Of a DNA stretch of 64,000 bases, positions 15,601-26,478 are shown piece after piece. The stretch spans positions 21,639,331-21,703,330 of the forward strand of contig OY783210.1 of assembly GCA_963678705.1 (NCBI GenBank), in the 5' to 3' direction. This DNA is from Panorpa germanica (lineage: Eukaryota; Arthropoda; Insecta; Mecoptera; Panorpidae). The notes under the pieces were generated by a model, which saw only the letters and a program-made list of their open reading frames with translations, was not told the origin of the DNA and ran no database searches. The first letter of the stretch is position 1, and each line of letters begins with the position of its first letter. Both the position numbers and the translations under genes were made by a program.

Positions 15601-18600
15601 TCAATATGTATATAATAATAAGTACCCGTTTCCTATCCTCTGTGAATTGCCTCTTTTATGCAACAGAGTGCAAAAGTGCCATTGACATATAATGTATATA
15701 GCAGCCCCTACATACAGATTTAAAAAAAAATGTATCTTTTGTTTTCTAACTGGCCTGTTAACTTTGACAGTTAACCCCTTAACCTAACTTTAACAGACTC
15801 TGAATTATTTACTTACAAAGTATGAGTTACTTTTTTCTAAAGTTTTCCTTAAGCAACAGACTTGTATTTAGCAATTGAACAAGGTAAACAAGGATGAACA
15901 TAATCGATTACTTATTAATCTGAGTTTAGAAAATGATTTCACAAGCCCATTCAGACCTGGTGGTTTCTAAGCATTCAGTATGTGTAGAAACTCGAAAGGA
16001 TGTCTCGAGTAATATGATCGTGCTTTGAAATGCAAACTAAATATTATATAGGAGTACACACAGACAATGGTTACTTACTACTACATTTAATGACAGATGT
16101 ACTCAACTATCCATTAAAATAGAGTTCATTTTTGTTTAGAGTTCAGCGATTCTTAGAAATATATTTTCAGACAAATGTGTCGAAATTTTCACACTTTATA
16201 TTTATGTTATATATAGTAGTTAAAACAATTTATTAGAAAATTTCATTGATATTATAATTGATAATTGATTTTAAAAAGGAATTCCGTTATTACTTTTTTT
16301 TAATTCTCTTGAGAATATAAAGGACTGGTATTACTATTAGTAAACAACAATCGTAAACACAGTTCTTCACTTTAATTTCTAAAAACTTACTCTTCTTGTC
16401 TGTTAATAAAGTAGATAACCTAAAGACAATTGAACAAAACAGGCACTTGAATTATTGATGAGAAGATGGTAAAATTTAATAAAATCGAAGATGAAGGTAA
16501 TGTGATTATTTCCCAAATATAATGTCCTGAAATTAATCGAAGTGTATTGATATTAATTTAACACATGTCAGCAAATAATTTATTTATGATATTTAAAAAA
16601 AACAAATTTACAGTCTTGTTTTTTAAATTGTTGTTTAAATCTGTTATCTCTTTATATATCTCTCTGTGATGTTAAAGCTACAGACTCTTGTGAATGGTGA
16701 ATACACGTGGAGCACAAAAAGAAGATGTCTCCGATTTCTATTTTTGAATACTGGATTCCACATTCCGACTTAAACCATTACATACACTGATATACCCAAG
16801 AGCTTCGCAACATTCTTTGGCTTCTGTTTTTGATGGTTTTAATGTTTTCTTTATGTCCACTAAGTTTTTCTGTCTGAAATACATAGTTCTTGTCTTTGTG
16901 ATAGAATAGAACCATATGCTCAAAGCAACAAAGCGTTCAGAATCAAGATAATCTTCAATAAAATGTACATGTTATTGAAAGATAAATATTGTTTTATATT
17001 ACTTTTTTTATTTGATACGACGTTTGTGTTTTTATTCATGTATTAATCTGTCAGCATAATGTCTGCCTAATATGATTATGATTGTAATATTGTCTTTTTA
17101 TTGTTGCAGGAATACGATCTGGAGCAAAAAATCGAGTTAGAAATCAAAATGCGAGAAGGTACAACAAAGTTGCTACAAGCTTGCAACGCATTATCACGAG
17201 GAGGTCATCATGCAGATACACAATTGCTTGAAGCAGCTAAAAATTTATTGACCTCAAATGAACGCATGTCGGGATATATGGCAGAACTTCAAAGACGTAA
17301 AAAAGAACCACGCATTGTCTCAATAACAGGAAATAATACGCCAAAGGCACGAGTAAGTCTGTCAGACTTGCGGATGCCGCTAATGTGGAAAGACATTGAC
17401 CATTTTAAAAACAAAGGCGACTACAGAAGATTTGCTGTCTTCTGCTTAGCAAGGATCGGCACTGAAATCTATGACACTACGTTATTGTGCCCTGTAGATA
17501 GATCTTTAACTGATATCACATTTCCGGATGTTATATTGTAGTAAGTATTAAGTTAATACGCCGAAAATGTAGGCAACACTCATTCGTCTCGAAGTGGAAA
17601 TATACACAGCTTCGATTTGAAGTGTTCCTCTATTTAAACCTCCTTTTTTAATAAACATAAAACATAAAGCGATATAAATTTCAATATTTATTACGAAAAA
17701 CACAACGGTGACGCTTTTACTACAATTATAAATAGTTTTAAGGTTTGGTTCTAACCAGTTTATATTCTTAATATATTGCCTTCAAATCTAAATTCAAATC
17801 ATTAAATATATGTATAACAATAATAATTTATTTGAAGGCTGTTACAAATATTAATATATCTTTATTGTAATTGCAGTTCTCATGTACCACCAGACTTCGA
17901 GTGTCGACTTGAGATATATAGTCACGAGTTGCAAGATGACCTCAGTATTGCTTCAACACCACGAAAAATCAAAAAGACTATACACAGTTCTATTTCGCGG
18001 ACAGTTGGAAAGAAATTAGGAGCTAATTTACGAGATGAACTTACAACAGGAAACATGTATGTATTTATAGTTGCTTTATATTTAATAGCATAAATAATAC
18101 AGAGTGAACGCAATGTAAACTGTTAGCGAAATACACTTCCATTATATTTTAAAGTATTAGTATTATTGTAGTAACATAATGTTTTATTTTTTAGTGGTCC
18201 ACACTTCGAACTGATGGCTAGTGCCACTCTGTCACTTATTGATTCTCACGATGCCGTACATACTCACGATCTAGATATATCACAGAACGATAAGTGTAAC
18301 AGCAAATTACCATTGTTTGGACATTTCTGTGCTCGTCTAGCTGTGCGACCCGAATGTATCACCCAGAGCGTTATGTCAGGAGAGTTCCAAATACAATATA
18401 AATCGTCTGAGCAATTGCAACAAGCCTGGGGCAATCTACAGGCTTTTAGATTAGATGTATACACTGGACAAGACCAATGTGATAACGATGAACGACCTAT
18501 GGTATCTATACCTATGGACAAAGATACAATTCTAAAAGCTAGTGTTACTAACCCTAAAGATATCAGAATTGTTAATATTATTGATAGTCATGAAGAGGTA

Positions 18601-19244
18601 AGTTTTCAATTTATGACGGATCAGAATAATTGAAAAATGAATGGTGTATTTAAAAAAAAAATGTTTTCAGAGCTGCATAATTCGATTGCGGTCACGGGAT
18701 GAATGCTTACGTTGGGTGGCAACTTTAAGGCAGCACAGCAATGAGCAGGTGTTGTGGGGACCTGCTGGACAGGGAGAACCAATGTATATTCCAGCGCAAG
18801 ATAATAGAATGACTTTTAAATCTGGAAGACAAGGCTCATTATATGATGAGATTCCAATTTTAGGTTTGCTTTTAAAAAAATAACATTAAATTTTATCAAA
18901 GAAAATATAATAGTATAAAAATTGTGTTTTTAGAATCAACAACTCATTCAACGAGAGCATCTTATCGACCAACAGTTCAAGATGTATTTGGTTTAACTCC
19001 TTCTGCAAGTTTGAATTCTTGCAGTTCATCTGTTGAAACAGTTCCATTTAGAGAAAGGTCTTACAGTACAACTAGGAGTACTAACAGTACCAACTCTAAT
19101 TGTACAAGCTCTAGTACTAACAGTTCTAAATCTAGTACAAGTGAACATTCTAATAATTATAACGGCTCTAAAAATGCAACCACGACTAAACCTAAGAGCA
19201 CGATACGATCACATTGGCCTTTTTCAAATAAAAATCATACTTAA
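12686..19244 (+). CDS. rtkn: Rhotekin-like Rho effector, 6 exons, 568 aa
   Basis: Coding exons are 12686-12874, 17110-17540, 17877-18056, 18195-18597, 18671-18863 and 18934-19244. All junctions are GT-AG and keep frame (phases 0,2,2,0,1), giving 568 aa. Residues about 44-127 form an HR1-type coiled Rho-GTP-binding region; it spans the first junction and contains EIKMREGTTKLLQACNAL and YMAELQRRK. Residues 144 to about 335 match the anillin/rhotekin homology region (SDLRMPLMWKDIDHFKNKGD, then DRSLTDITF). Residues about 340-425 form a PH domain ending in ECLRWVATLRQH, followed by the rhotekin-typical GRQGSLYDE. The tail (466-568) is Ser/Thr/Asn-rich and low complexity. Family knowledge: Rhotekins bind active Rho at HR1 and act at the cortex and septin/actin structures. 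Intron 1 is 4.2 kb, so other promoters or first exons are possible. The start is the first in-frame ATG of exon 1. Family assignment is firm; upstream noncoding exons were not resolved. Confidence 0.93.
12875..17109 (+). other. Rhotekin intron 1
   Basis: A 4.2-kb AT-rich intron between the first two coding exons. No nested gene, RNA or clear repeat seen. Confidence 0.8.
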
Positions 19245-19817
19245 GTATATTAGATTTATAGATTTTTATGTACTAAAGTACAGATGTAAGATGTAGAGAA
19301 TGCTAAAAAGAATCTTAATATTTTCTAAATGTGTTTTATAAAATGAAATATAGTTAACTTTATGTTTTTGTTCGGTATAGTACGATAATATTTATATTTG
19401 TATAGTTTTATTCTTATTTGCCATATTTACAAATTATGAAATGCGTTCGTGATAATAATAACTAAAATTGAAATGAAATAATTTGTGTTAAATTTCAATA
19501 ATATGAGAATTAATTGTTATTATTTATTTGATTTTACAATATTCGTTTTTGTATACGTTTTACTTTGAAATATATGTATTAGCTTATAGATAATATAAAA
19601 AACCTATCCAAAAAATATGCTTTATGAAGTTATCACATTACGTAAATTAAGATTTTTTCATTCCACCAAAAAATTACCATTAATAATATCTCTGTAATTA
19701 TGTTTCTTATAAATATTTCCATATTTTTTACCGTAAATGTTTCATCTACAATATTACACGATAGATCCAATAAATGTTTTACAACAAATATAATGCAATA
19801 TTGATTTAACTTTGAAA

Positions 19818-19931
19818 AATAAATATGTTTTAATTTAAAGATAAAAATTTGCATGTGTGAACAATATTTTGATAAATCTATTATAAATGAAATATTTAAT
19901 TTGTTATTCTAGATATTTTAATCTAAATAAA
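19818..19931 (+). promoter_or_regulatory. Candidate poly(A) signals of the Rhotekin gene
   Basis: AATAAA occurs at 19818-19823 and 19926-19931, about 575-690 nt after the Rhotekin stop and before the NF-YA start at 20102. Either could end the transcript. In AT-rich DNA the hexamer is common, so this is positional inference. Confidence 0.35.
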
Positions 19932-20101
19932 TCTGAATAACATGAACAATGAAATAACACTTTTTTTCTTACTGTTTTCTCATTTATATATATAAAGAAA
20001 CAAAACATAAATCAGTTTTTAATTTGTAGATATCATATTACCTAATAATGAAAACCTATAAAACAATTGAAATTTTATGATTATTTCGCGAATTATTTAG
20101 T

Positions 20102-20868
20102 ATGATGGAACAACAGAATACAGCTCAGCCTCAAGAATTGCAGCCAGAACCTGTAGCACCTAATTCTAATAGTTGTAATGCAGCTACAATAATTGTTTAT
20201 GTCACAGTTCCAGGTAAATAAAATACGATTAATCTATGACAGATATATTTTGTATTTGAAACACATATAACACTTTTATTTTATAAGTTAGGCAAAAACA
20301 ATTTACCATCATTTGAAAACGCTCAAGTAAACGTTAGTGATGGTTACGCTATCGAAGGAAATGCAAAGGACTATCAGGACCCAAACTCTTCAATTAACTT
20401 TTATAATAATGAAGAAATAGTTTATGTAAATCCTAAACAATACAATCGCATCCTTAAACGTCGGGAGGCCCGTGCTAAGCTAATTGCACAAGGCAGAATT
20501 ACAAGTGAAACAAGGAAACCATATCTCCACGAGAGCCGACATAAACATGCTATGAATCGAATCCGTAGCAAGGATGGAAGGTTTAAAGCAATTGCAGGTG
20601 CTTTTCAAATATTAAAACAATACCTATTGGAAATTTTAGAAATATTAAATCACAGATTATAACTGATTTAAACTATTTGGTTTTAAAAAGTATTGCATTT
20701 GTTTCAGATACTGATAAAATAACGAAACCTTCTTATAAGAAAAGAGCACTTGCTAAAAAAGACGAACCAGCTCCACAAGTTCGAAAAATTCTTCCAGCTA
20801 TTTCAGGACTACGTCCTGTTGTAATTGTTACAATTAATGGAAAAAATGAAGTCCTCCATGCTATTTGA
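20102..20868 (+). CDS. NF-YA: NF-YA-like CCAAT-binding factor subunit, 3 exons, 192 aa
   Basis: Coding exons are 20102-20213, 20292-20597 and 20708-20868 (phases 1 and 1, GT-AG), giving 192 aa. The CBF-B/NF-YA core lies at residues 79-135. The subunit-interaction helix reads YVNPKQYNRILKRREARAKL and the DNA-binding part reads RKPYLHESRHKHAMNRIR. Family role: NF-YA joins the histone-fold NF-YB/NF-YC dimer and inserts into the CCAAT minor groove. Two oddities: the protein is short, lacking the long Gln-rich activation region of usual metazoan NF-YA (about 350-400 aa), and the usual G-x-G-G-R-F end of the core is S-K-D-G-R-F here, with other unusual substitutions. It could be a divergent paralog rather than the main NF-YA. 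Two tandem ATGs open the frame; the first was chosen. Confidence 0.9.
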
Positions 20869-20896
20869 ATTAAGTGTGTGATTGAACTCTTAACTT

Positions 20897-20902
20897 AATA
20901 AA
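20897..20902 (+). promoter_or_regulatory. Poly(A) signal of NF-YA
   Basis: AATAAA lies 29 nt after the NF-YA stop codon, followed by an A/T-rich tract. It fits a very short 3' UTR. Confidence 0.55.
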
Positions 20903-21129
20903 AACTTTTTATTACAATGTTGATTATATATTATTTTAGTTATTTTTCTTCGTAGGTCTATCTTTAGACAGGCTTACTTTCGCTGTAGAAAGATTGAGAC
21001 AGTAGCATTTAAAATTTTAACAAACAGGCAACGATAACTATTGTGTGTAAAAAATATATTTTCATTAATAGTCTAGGCTTTTTTTAATTGAAATATATAT
21101 TACATATATTTTAAAATAAATTGAATATA

Positions 21130-21310
21130 TTAAGCTGTGTCTTCGGGTTCGATTCCTTGATAAGAGTTATATTTTCTGTGTTTGGTTGTTATCGAGTTAA
21201 ATTATGCACATACAACTTATAGGGCAGCGTTGTGGTCTACATATATATGACCATGGCACCACATAAACTGCCAACATAGTAGGAGACCCTCTGTAATAGG
21301 ACACAGCATC
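21130..21310 (+). repeat. Possible SINE-like remnant
   Basis: Contains a tRNA B-box-like GGGTTCGATTCC and, further on, GGAGACCCTCTGTAATAGG. The A box is not evident, so this is tentative. It lies just 3' of NF-YA. Confidence 0.25.
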
Positions 21311-22959
21311 TGAAAACAGTCGACGATAAATAATTAAAATAACAAAAGTAAAGAAATATATTAGCAATATATAAATAAGAAAACAAATCTATACTTATAT
21401 TTATAAAACTTGATACATTTATAAAAAGATATTTATAATTGTATTTTAAATATTTACTAGCTTTTTATTTAGTAGCTTTTGAATTACGCGGTACTAGTTA
21501 TTTTTAAATATTTAATTTTCTTATGTTGGCATTCAACATTTGGTGGCGTCTATTACGAATTTAATTCTTGAAGTGTCAGCATCAGGTGTTTTCTGTGTAG
21601 TTTAAAATATAATTTTGTGTTTTAAAAAGTACTTTTTGAAATATAAAACCAAGTTTTATTAATAAATAAGTGTCCATAGTATAAGTGTATCTAAATACTT
21701 TTTCTTAAAATATCTTTTTATAAATGTAAATATGTGAAAAAAGTGCGACAGTTTTTGAACTATGTTTTTTAGTTTCCGTAAGTACTAGTTCCATAATCCC
21801 TGTTTAAGAAATTTGAATTTAATTTGCGCTTAAAATAAGAAATGTACTTTTAAATTTAGATAGAACAAGCACATAGCTGATTTAGTTTTATAATGTTCCC
21901 CTTCCTCTGGCATCTGAAACGGTTCACATCAAACTTTGCAGCATGGTACAAAGAAATTTAACATAGTTAGGTTTTTTACAATCTATGGGCAATTAGAGGT
22001 GATTGCATCCGCCATTTTAATTAGTATAGCCAAATACATATTTCTCAAAAGCAATAGTCAGTAGTGTTGAATATGGAACAGACTCCATATTGTGCTCGTG
22101 TTTATCTCAAGAAAAAATGTAATTATAAATTAAAACGATGTGGTAAGACCTCAATTGTTTTAATAATTGATTTATTTCTTTATTTATTAGTGATTAGTTA
22201 ATGTGTAACTTTGAGATTATTATTTATAATATGTTTTTCGTGAAAATAATATATTGCATAAAGGCATGTGTCTTTGGTTAGCCGGCTGCATTAACAAACC
22301 TGTTGAAACTTGCATAACTTTTCCCTCTCCGTCCCTTTGGAGACCACTGCTTAATCCATTAAATATTCATTGAATTTGCTTTAGATTTTGTATTAAATTT
22401 TTATTATCAATATTTTAATTTTGTTGTTAAATTTAATTCAAGTAATTTTTAATGGATTAAAATAAATTTTAAAATTTGCAATTGTTCTATATCCTTACAG
22501 CAAAAGATTTACGGTTCCGTGCAGTGTTCGCCATGCCGCGTTTTTTGAAAAAGTGAAGTGATTTTAAAAATTAGTTATGATTGATTTTGACGACAATCGG
22601 TTTTTAATCAGTTGTTTTAGAAAGTGTAAATTTAATAAAAGTAATTCTGTTGCTACAGCTTCTGTTTTAATTTTTTATTTTTAATTAATGACACAAGTTT
22701 TAATTTAAATTTAAATTTAATAATAACTCGTTCTTTGCTTTTTTCTAAATAATTTTCTGTTTCAAAATCATAAATACAATAGCGTCCTTTAGTTTTATTT
22801 TTGAATGAAATGTTTGTCTAAATCAATCATAACATTAATAAATACTTATGTGATATTTAAATAAATATAAATTTCCGATCGATTAAAAATAGTGATAAAA
22901 ACATTATGGACTAAAAGACAAAAGTGATACAAATTAAATAAATAATAAAGTGTTTAATA

Positions 22960-23028
22960 AGTTAGTGTGTATGCAGCATGCATATTGGCAGACGCTGGTT
23001 CGTGCACAGGCTTGTTTTTGTTTTTAAG
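22960..23028 (+). other. Candidate 5' exon ending in a strong donor
   Basis: Sequence ends TTTTTAAG|GTAAGC at 23028. A 17-codon frame from ATG 22979 runs into the donor, then meets a stop six codons into the next exon, so it looks like a 5' UTR exon with an upstream ORF. The left end is not defined. Confidence 0.35.
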
Positions 23029-23387
23029 GTAAGCTTTTAAATTAACGTTGCCACAATCTTATTTACTTATTCACTTTTCTTGATGGTTATTTTGTGCTTT
23101 CTTTTTAATTTAAAGGTAATGACAACATTTTCTTTTATTTTGTTTTAACTGTTAGGAGTCATTCATATTTTTACGTCGTATAATTTTCATATCGTCACAC
23201 AATGGTATTCCCTCTATGTTTTTTTCTTTTGGAAGTCATATTTTAGATTAAGTCATAACTCCTCCCTGCTTGTTACGTCTTTTCACTCTTTGTGAACCCT
23301 TTTTTTGCGTGTGACGTTATTAAAGAATGATCCCTTAATAATTTGAGTATATATTTTTATTAAAGTAAATATTTTATTGTATTTCAG

Positions 23388-23448
23388 TTTCCCGGCTGGA
23401 CATTCTGAGCAGCCTATAGCCATCTTGCGCCAGGATGTTGACTTACAG
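23388..23448 (+). other. Candidate 61-nt internal exon
   Basis: Bounded by a good polypyrimidine acceptor (TTGTATTTCAG|TTTCCC) and a consensus donor (TTACAG|GTGAGT), with higher GC than its flanks. One frame is open throughout, and an ATG lies 14 nt before the donor that could start translation in the next exon. The downstream partner was not found within the window. Confidence 0.45.
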
Positions 23449-24542
23449 GTGAGTCACTTGAAATTTATTACAGTGGCTTCCAAACTTTACTTAAGAGATA
23501 AACTTGTATGCCGACTTTAAAATTAACACGCGATTTTTTGCTAAAATATAAAGTTTAGGTATTCCTTTATATTGCAAATTAAGTCAATTTATAGTTTATC
23601 TTTGTGTCGTGACCCACAGTTTGGAACCTACTGATTTTTTGGTGTTGGTTCTGTGCATGTTATACTTGTTCAATATTTTGCATAAAATTTGTATAATTTT
23701 TGTTATCGAAATCAACATTAAAGACCAACTATATTACGTCACATATATATAAATAAAATATAATAAATTAAATATAAATAATTTAATTTATTGGGCTTTG
23801 GCTTTTCAGCCTTCTTGCTTTTCTAAAATACAAATAAATATTACATGCTATAATGTATAAAATTACTTAAAACTATATATATAAACTTAACAACTATATT
23901 TACATCATCATTTGCTAAATCTAAGTTATAATAAAATACAAATTTTAAATTACGTTACATAATTTAATGTTTTTTTTAACCATCTTTCTTCCAACTCACA
24001 CGCGAAATCAAATGTATCTAGTTACAATTTTTCTTGGTGTTTCTTTTTCTTTTTTTTTGAAGTCGAGTTGTATCACTTTATGTACCTCCACTCACTCTCC
24101 CCTTGTGTGTGGCGTAATTAATTAATGGCCATTAGGACACTTAAGGCAACTTTTACTGCTGAAAAATTTAGAGTACAATATATTTAAAATTCTCAATAAA
24201 AGAATTGAATAATAAAAATGTTACAAGTAAAAAAATATTTGATATTGTATAATACGAGTACCTCACCTCTCACCCCTCCACCTCTTTCCCTGTGTCATTG
24301 TTCTGGCACGCGACATCCTATAAACGACAGTTGGTGCTTGGTACAGAAAGTATTATTAAACCTTCGTACACCCCTCCCACTTTTCTTCATTCTACTCACC
24401 CTTTCCCATCCTCACCCTCTCCAGCCAACCCCTGACCCAAAGTTTCACTCATATCAAACCCCTAAAATGTCAGCCATCACATGTACATTATTTATGAAGT
24501 AACTCAAGTCGAAGGTATATAGTCGTTCGTACGAGTATTATT

Positions 24543-24583
24543 GCTGGAGCTGGAGCTGGAGCTGGAGCTGGAGCTTTCTTATA
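24543..24583. repeat. (GGAGCT)n hexamer microsatellite
   Basis: Five to six near-perfect units of GGAGCT. The same hexamer recurs inverted near 41393-41406 and, degenerate, at 60797-60820. Confidence 0.9.
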
Positions 24584-24866
24584 GAAAAACATCACACACA
24601 TACACACACCCACATATACACAAACATAAAATAATACGGCAACTCTTGTAAAACAAAAGACAGATTATGTATATACATATACAGGGTCTTACAAAGAAAT
24701 GTAAGGCACAAGGCAACCTAAATCAATCGAAAACTCTTTGTATCCAGTCACTATTTGTTAAGAATTAATCGCCATATTCAACTCGCTTATCGCTACCCAG
24801 GTAGATAATTACCTTGCAGTGTAAGTTTACCTGGTTAGCCTGGGTATTTCCCAGGTTCTACGTTTC

Positions 24867-25562
24867 ACTTAAAAAAAAGCATATTTTCGATAATGTTTTT
24901 TGACGACATAGTTAATATATAATTATTTCTATAATTACTATATGATAAAATGACATTTGAAGAATACTTTGTGAAATTTTCATAAATAAATATAAAGAAA
25001 TGAGGCATTGACAGCGAATCTCCGCTGACGTCACAAAAAAAAGTAACATTGCGGTGCCACTCATAACTCATCACTGGATTTTCTAAAATCGAAAATTCAA
25101 AATGATTTTATTAGTTGATAAGTTTCTGCAGGTAACGCTGTCGAGTTTTTCTTTTTTTATTGATTTTTCAATTTTTTAAAGCACTTAGAAGTCAAAATAT
25201 CGATTTTTTATGAAAATATACGAAACTTTGTTATTTTAAAATACGTTAAAATTAAAAAAATTTAAAAAACTCGACAGCGTTACCTCGGCATTTATGTAAT
25301 GAAAGAGTGTGCAAAATTTCAAAAGAATCGGTCCAGTAGATTTTGAATTAGAGAGAGCACCGACTCTGAAAAAGCTATGTGTGAAAACGCGTTTAAAAGA
25401 TTCAAAGTAATACGAAAACAGACGAGGGAGGTGAAGACTTAAAACTCTATATCTCCGACAGTTTTACTCCAATCGACTTCAAATTTTTATACATTAAACT
25501 TAATATGTTGTACATTAATATAAATATATTTAAAAAAAAGTTGAAACCTTACCCCCCTTTAA
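24867..25562 (+). repeat. Dispersed repeat family R1, copy B
   Basis: Nearly full length, same orientation as copy A. The right end reads AAACCTTACCCCCCTTTAAA, the inverse of the TTTAAGGGGGG start of copy D, so the family has inverted ends. A 69-codon minus-strand frame (24865-25074) is intact. Confidence 0.88.
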
Positions 25563-25959
25563 AAATTGTAACGCAATGAGCAAGATTCAACTTGTTAACC
25601 TGCTACAAGCTGATTCAAGCGTTACACTTCTATTTGGGTATGATCAACACTTTTAGTATACGTTATCAAGTTTAATAACCACCTTTTAAAATCTAATTAC
25701 CATATCAATGAAGAGAATTGAGGTGTTTTGTTATGTGAAGATTAATTTCTGTACAAATTGCAAACAAAGTTTCGAGTTTTGCTTTAAATTTATGTAACAA
25801 TTTGTACCGGTGTAGACGCTCCCCTAGGTCAGTTCATTCATGATTATTTAATCCACCTGCACGATAAGATTAAGCTCAGTTTGCCAATCCCACCATTCAA
25901 CATTTAACCTATAACTTTTTTCAATTTTATTATTTTTAGATACCATACTTTCAATAGTA

Positions 25960-26270
25960 CAGTGTCTGTCCCGCACTCCTGTTCAAATAGGTACACGGGC
26001 CACGCCCTAATTGGAGGCCTGTTTAATTTTAGATATATCTTGTAATATCCTCGTACCATATTCCTTCACGGGGTTGTGGGGTCACGTGGACTTCGTAGGG
26101 TATCGCGGGGCGTGATAGATTCAGGGGGTTAACGGCTAGGGGCTAGGGTTTTAGTTCAGCCTTCAGTCAATACACCGGCCTGTTGGATCATAAAACATTC
26201 AGGTGTATCGACTTCGTTCGCAGGACGCTTGCCAGCAGTAGAATGCCGTACTTTGTGCCTTGTGGATACA
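25960..26270. other. GC-rich island of unknown nature
   Basis: About 300 bp of clearly higher GC, including GGGGTTGTGGGGTCACGTGG and AGGGGGTTAACGGCTAGGGG, without an open frame. It sits just beyond the 3' end of nuclease-like copy 1. It may be a transposon fragment or a regulatory island. Confidence 0.4.
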
Positions 26271-26406
26271 CTGTTAAAATGCATATGTTCTTTTTATAAA
26301 TAATCTACTTAGTTTGCAAATAATTTGGTGCATTTACTTAATAGGCTCAATAGCTTTGGTAAAATAAAAATAAATATGTAAACAAAATAAAATGAGTAAA
26401 ATTTGT

Positions 26407-26412
26407 TTTATT
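26407..26412 (-). promoter_or_regulatory. Poly(A) signal of nuclease-like copy 1
   Basis: AATAAA on the minus strand, about 67 nt past the stop codon of the gene ending at 26479. Confidence 0.5.
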
Positions 26413-26478
26413 TTTAAATATTGTAAATTTGAGGTACAATGATTGAATAAAAACTTAGCATCCTTTTAATCCTTTAAA

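Noticed and set aside
17922-18521. Minus-strand frames across Rhotekin exons
   Set aside because: Shadow frames of the spliced plus-strand gene, whose junctions all keep frame.
24865-25074. Separate small genes at 24.9, 34.4, 35.4 and 60.2 kb encoding similar peptides
   Set aside because: They are the same frame inside copies of repeat R1, not independent genes.
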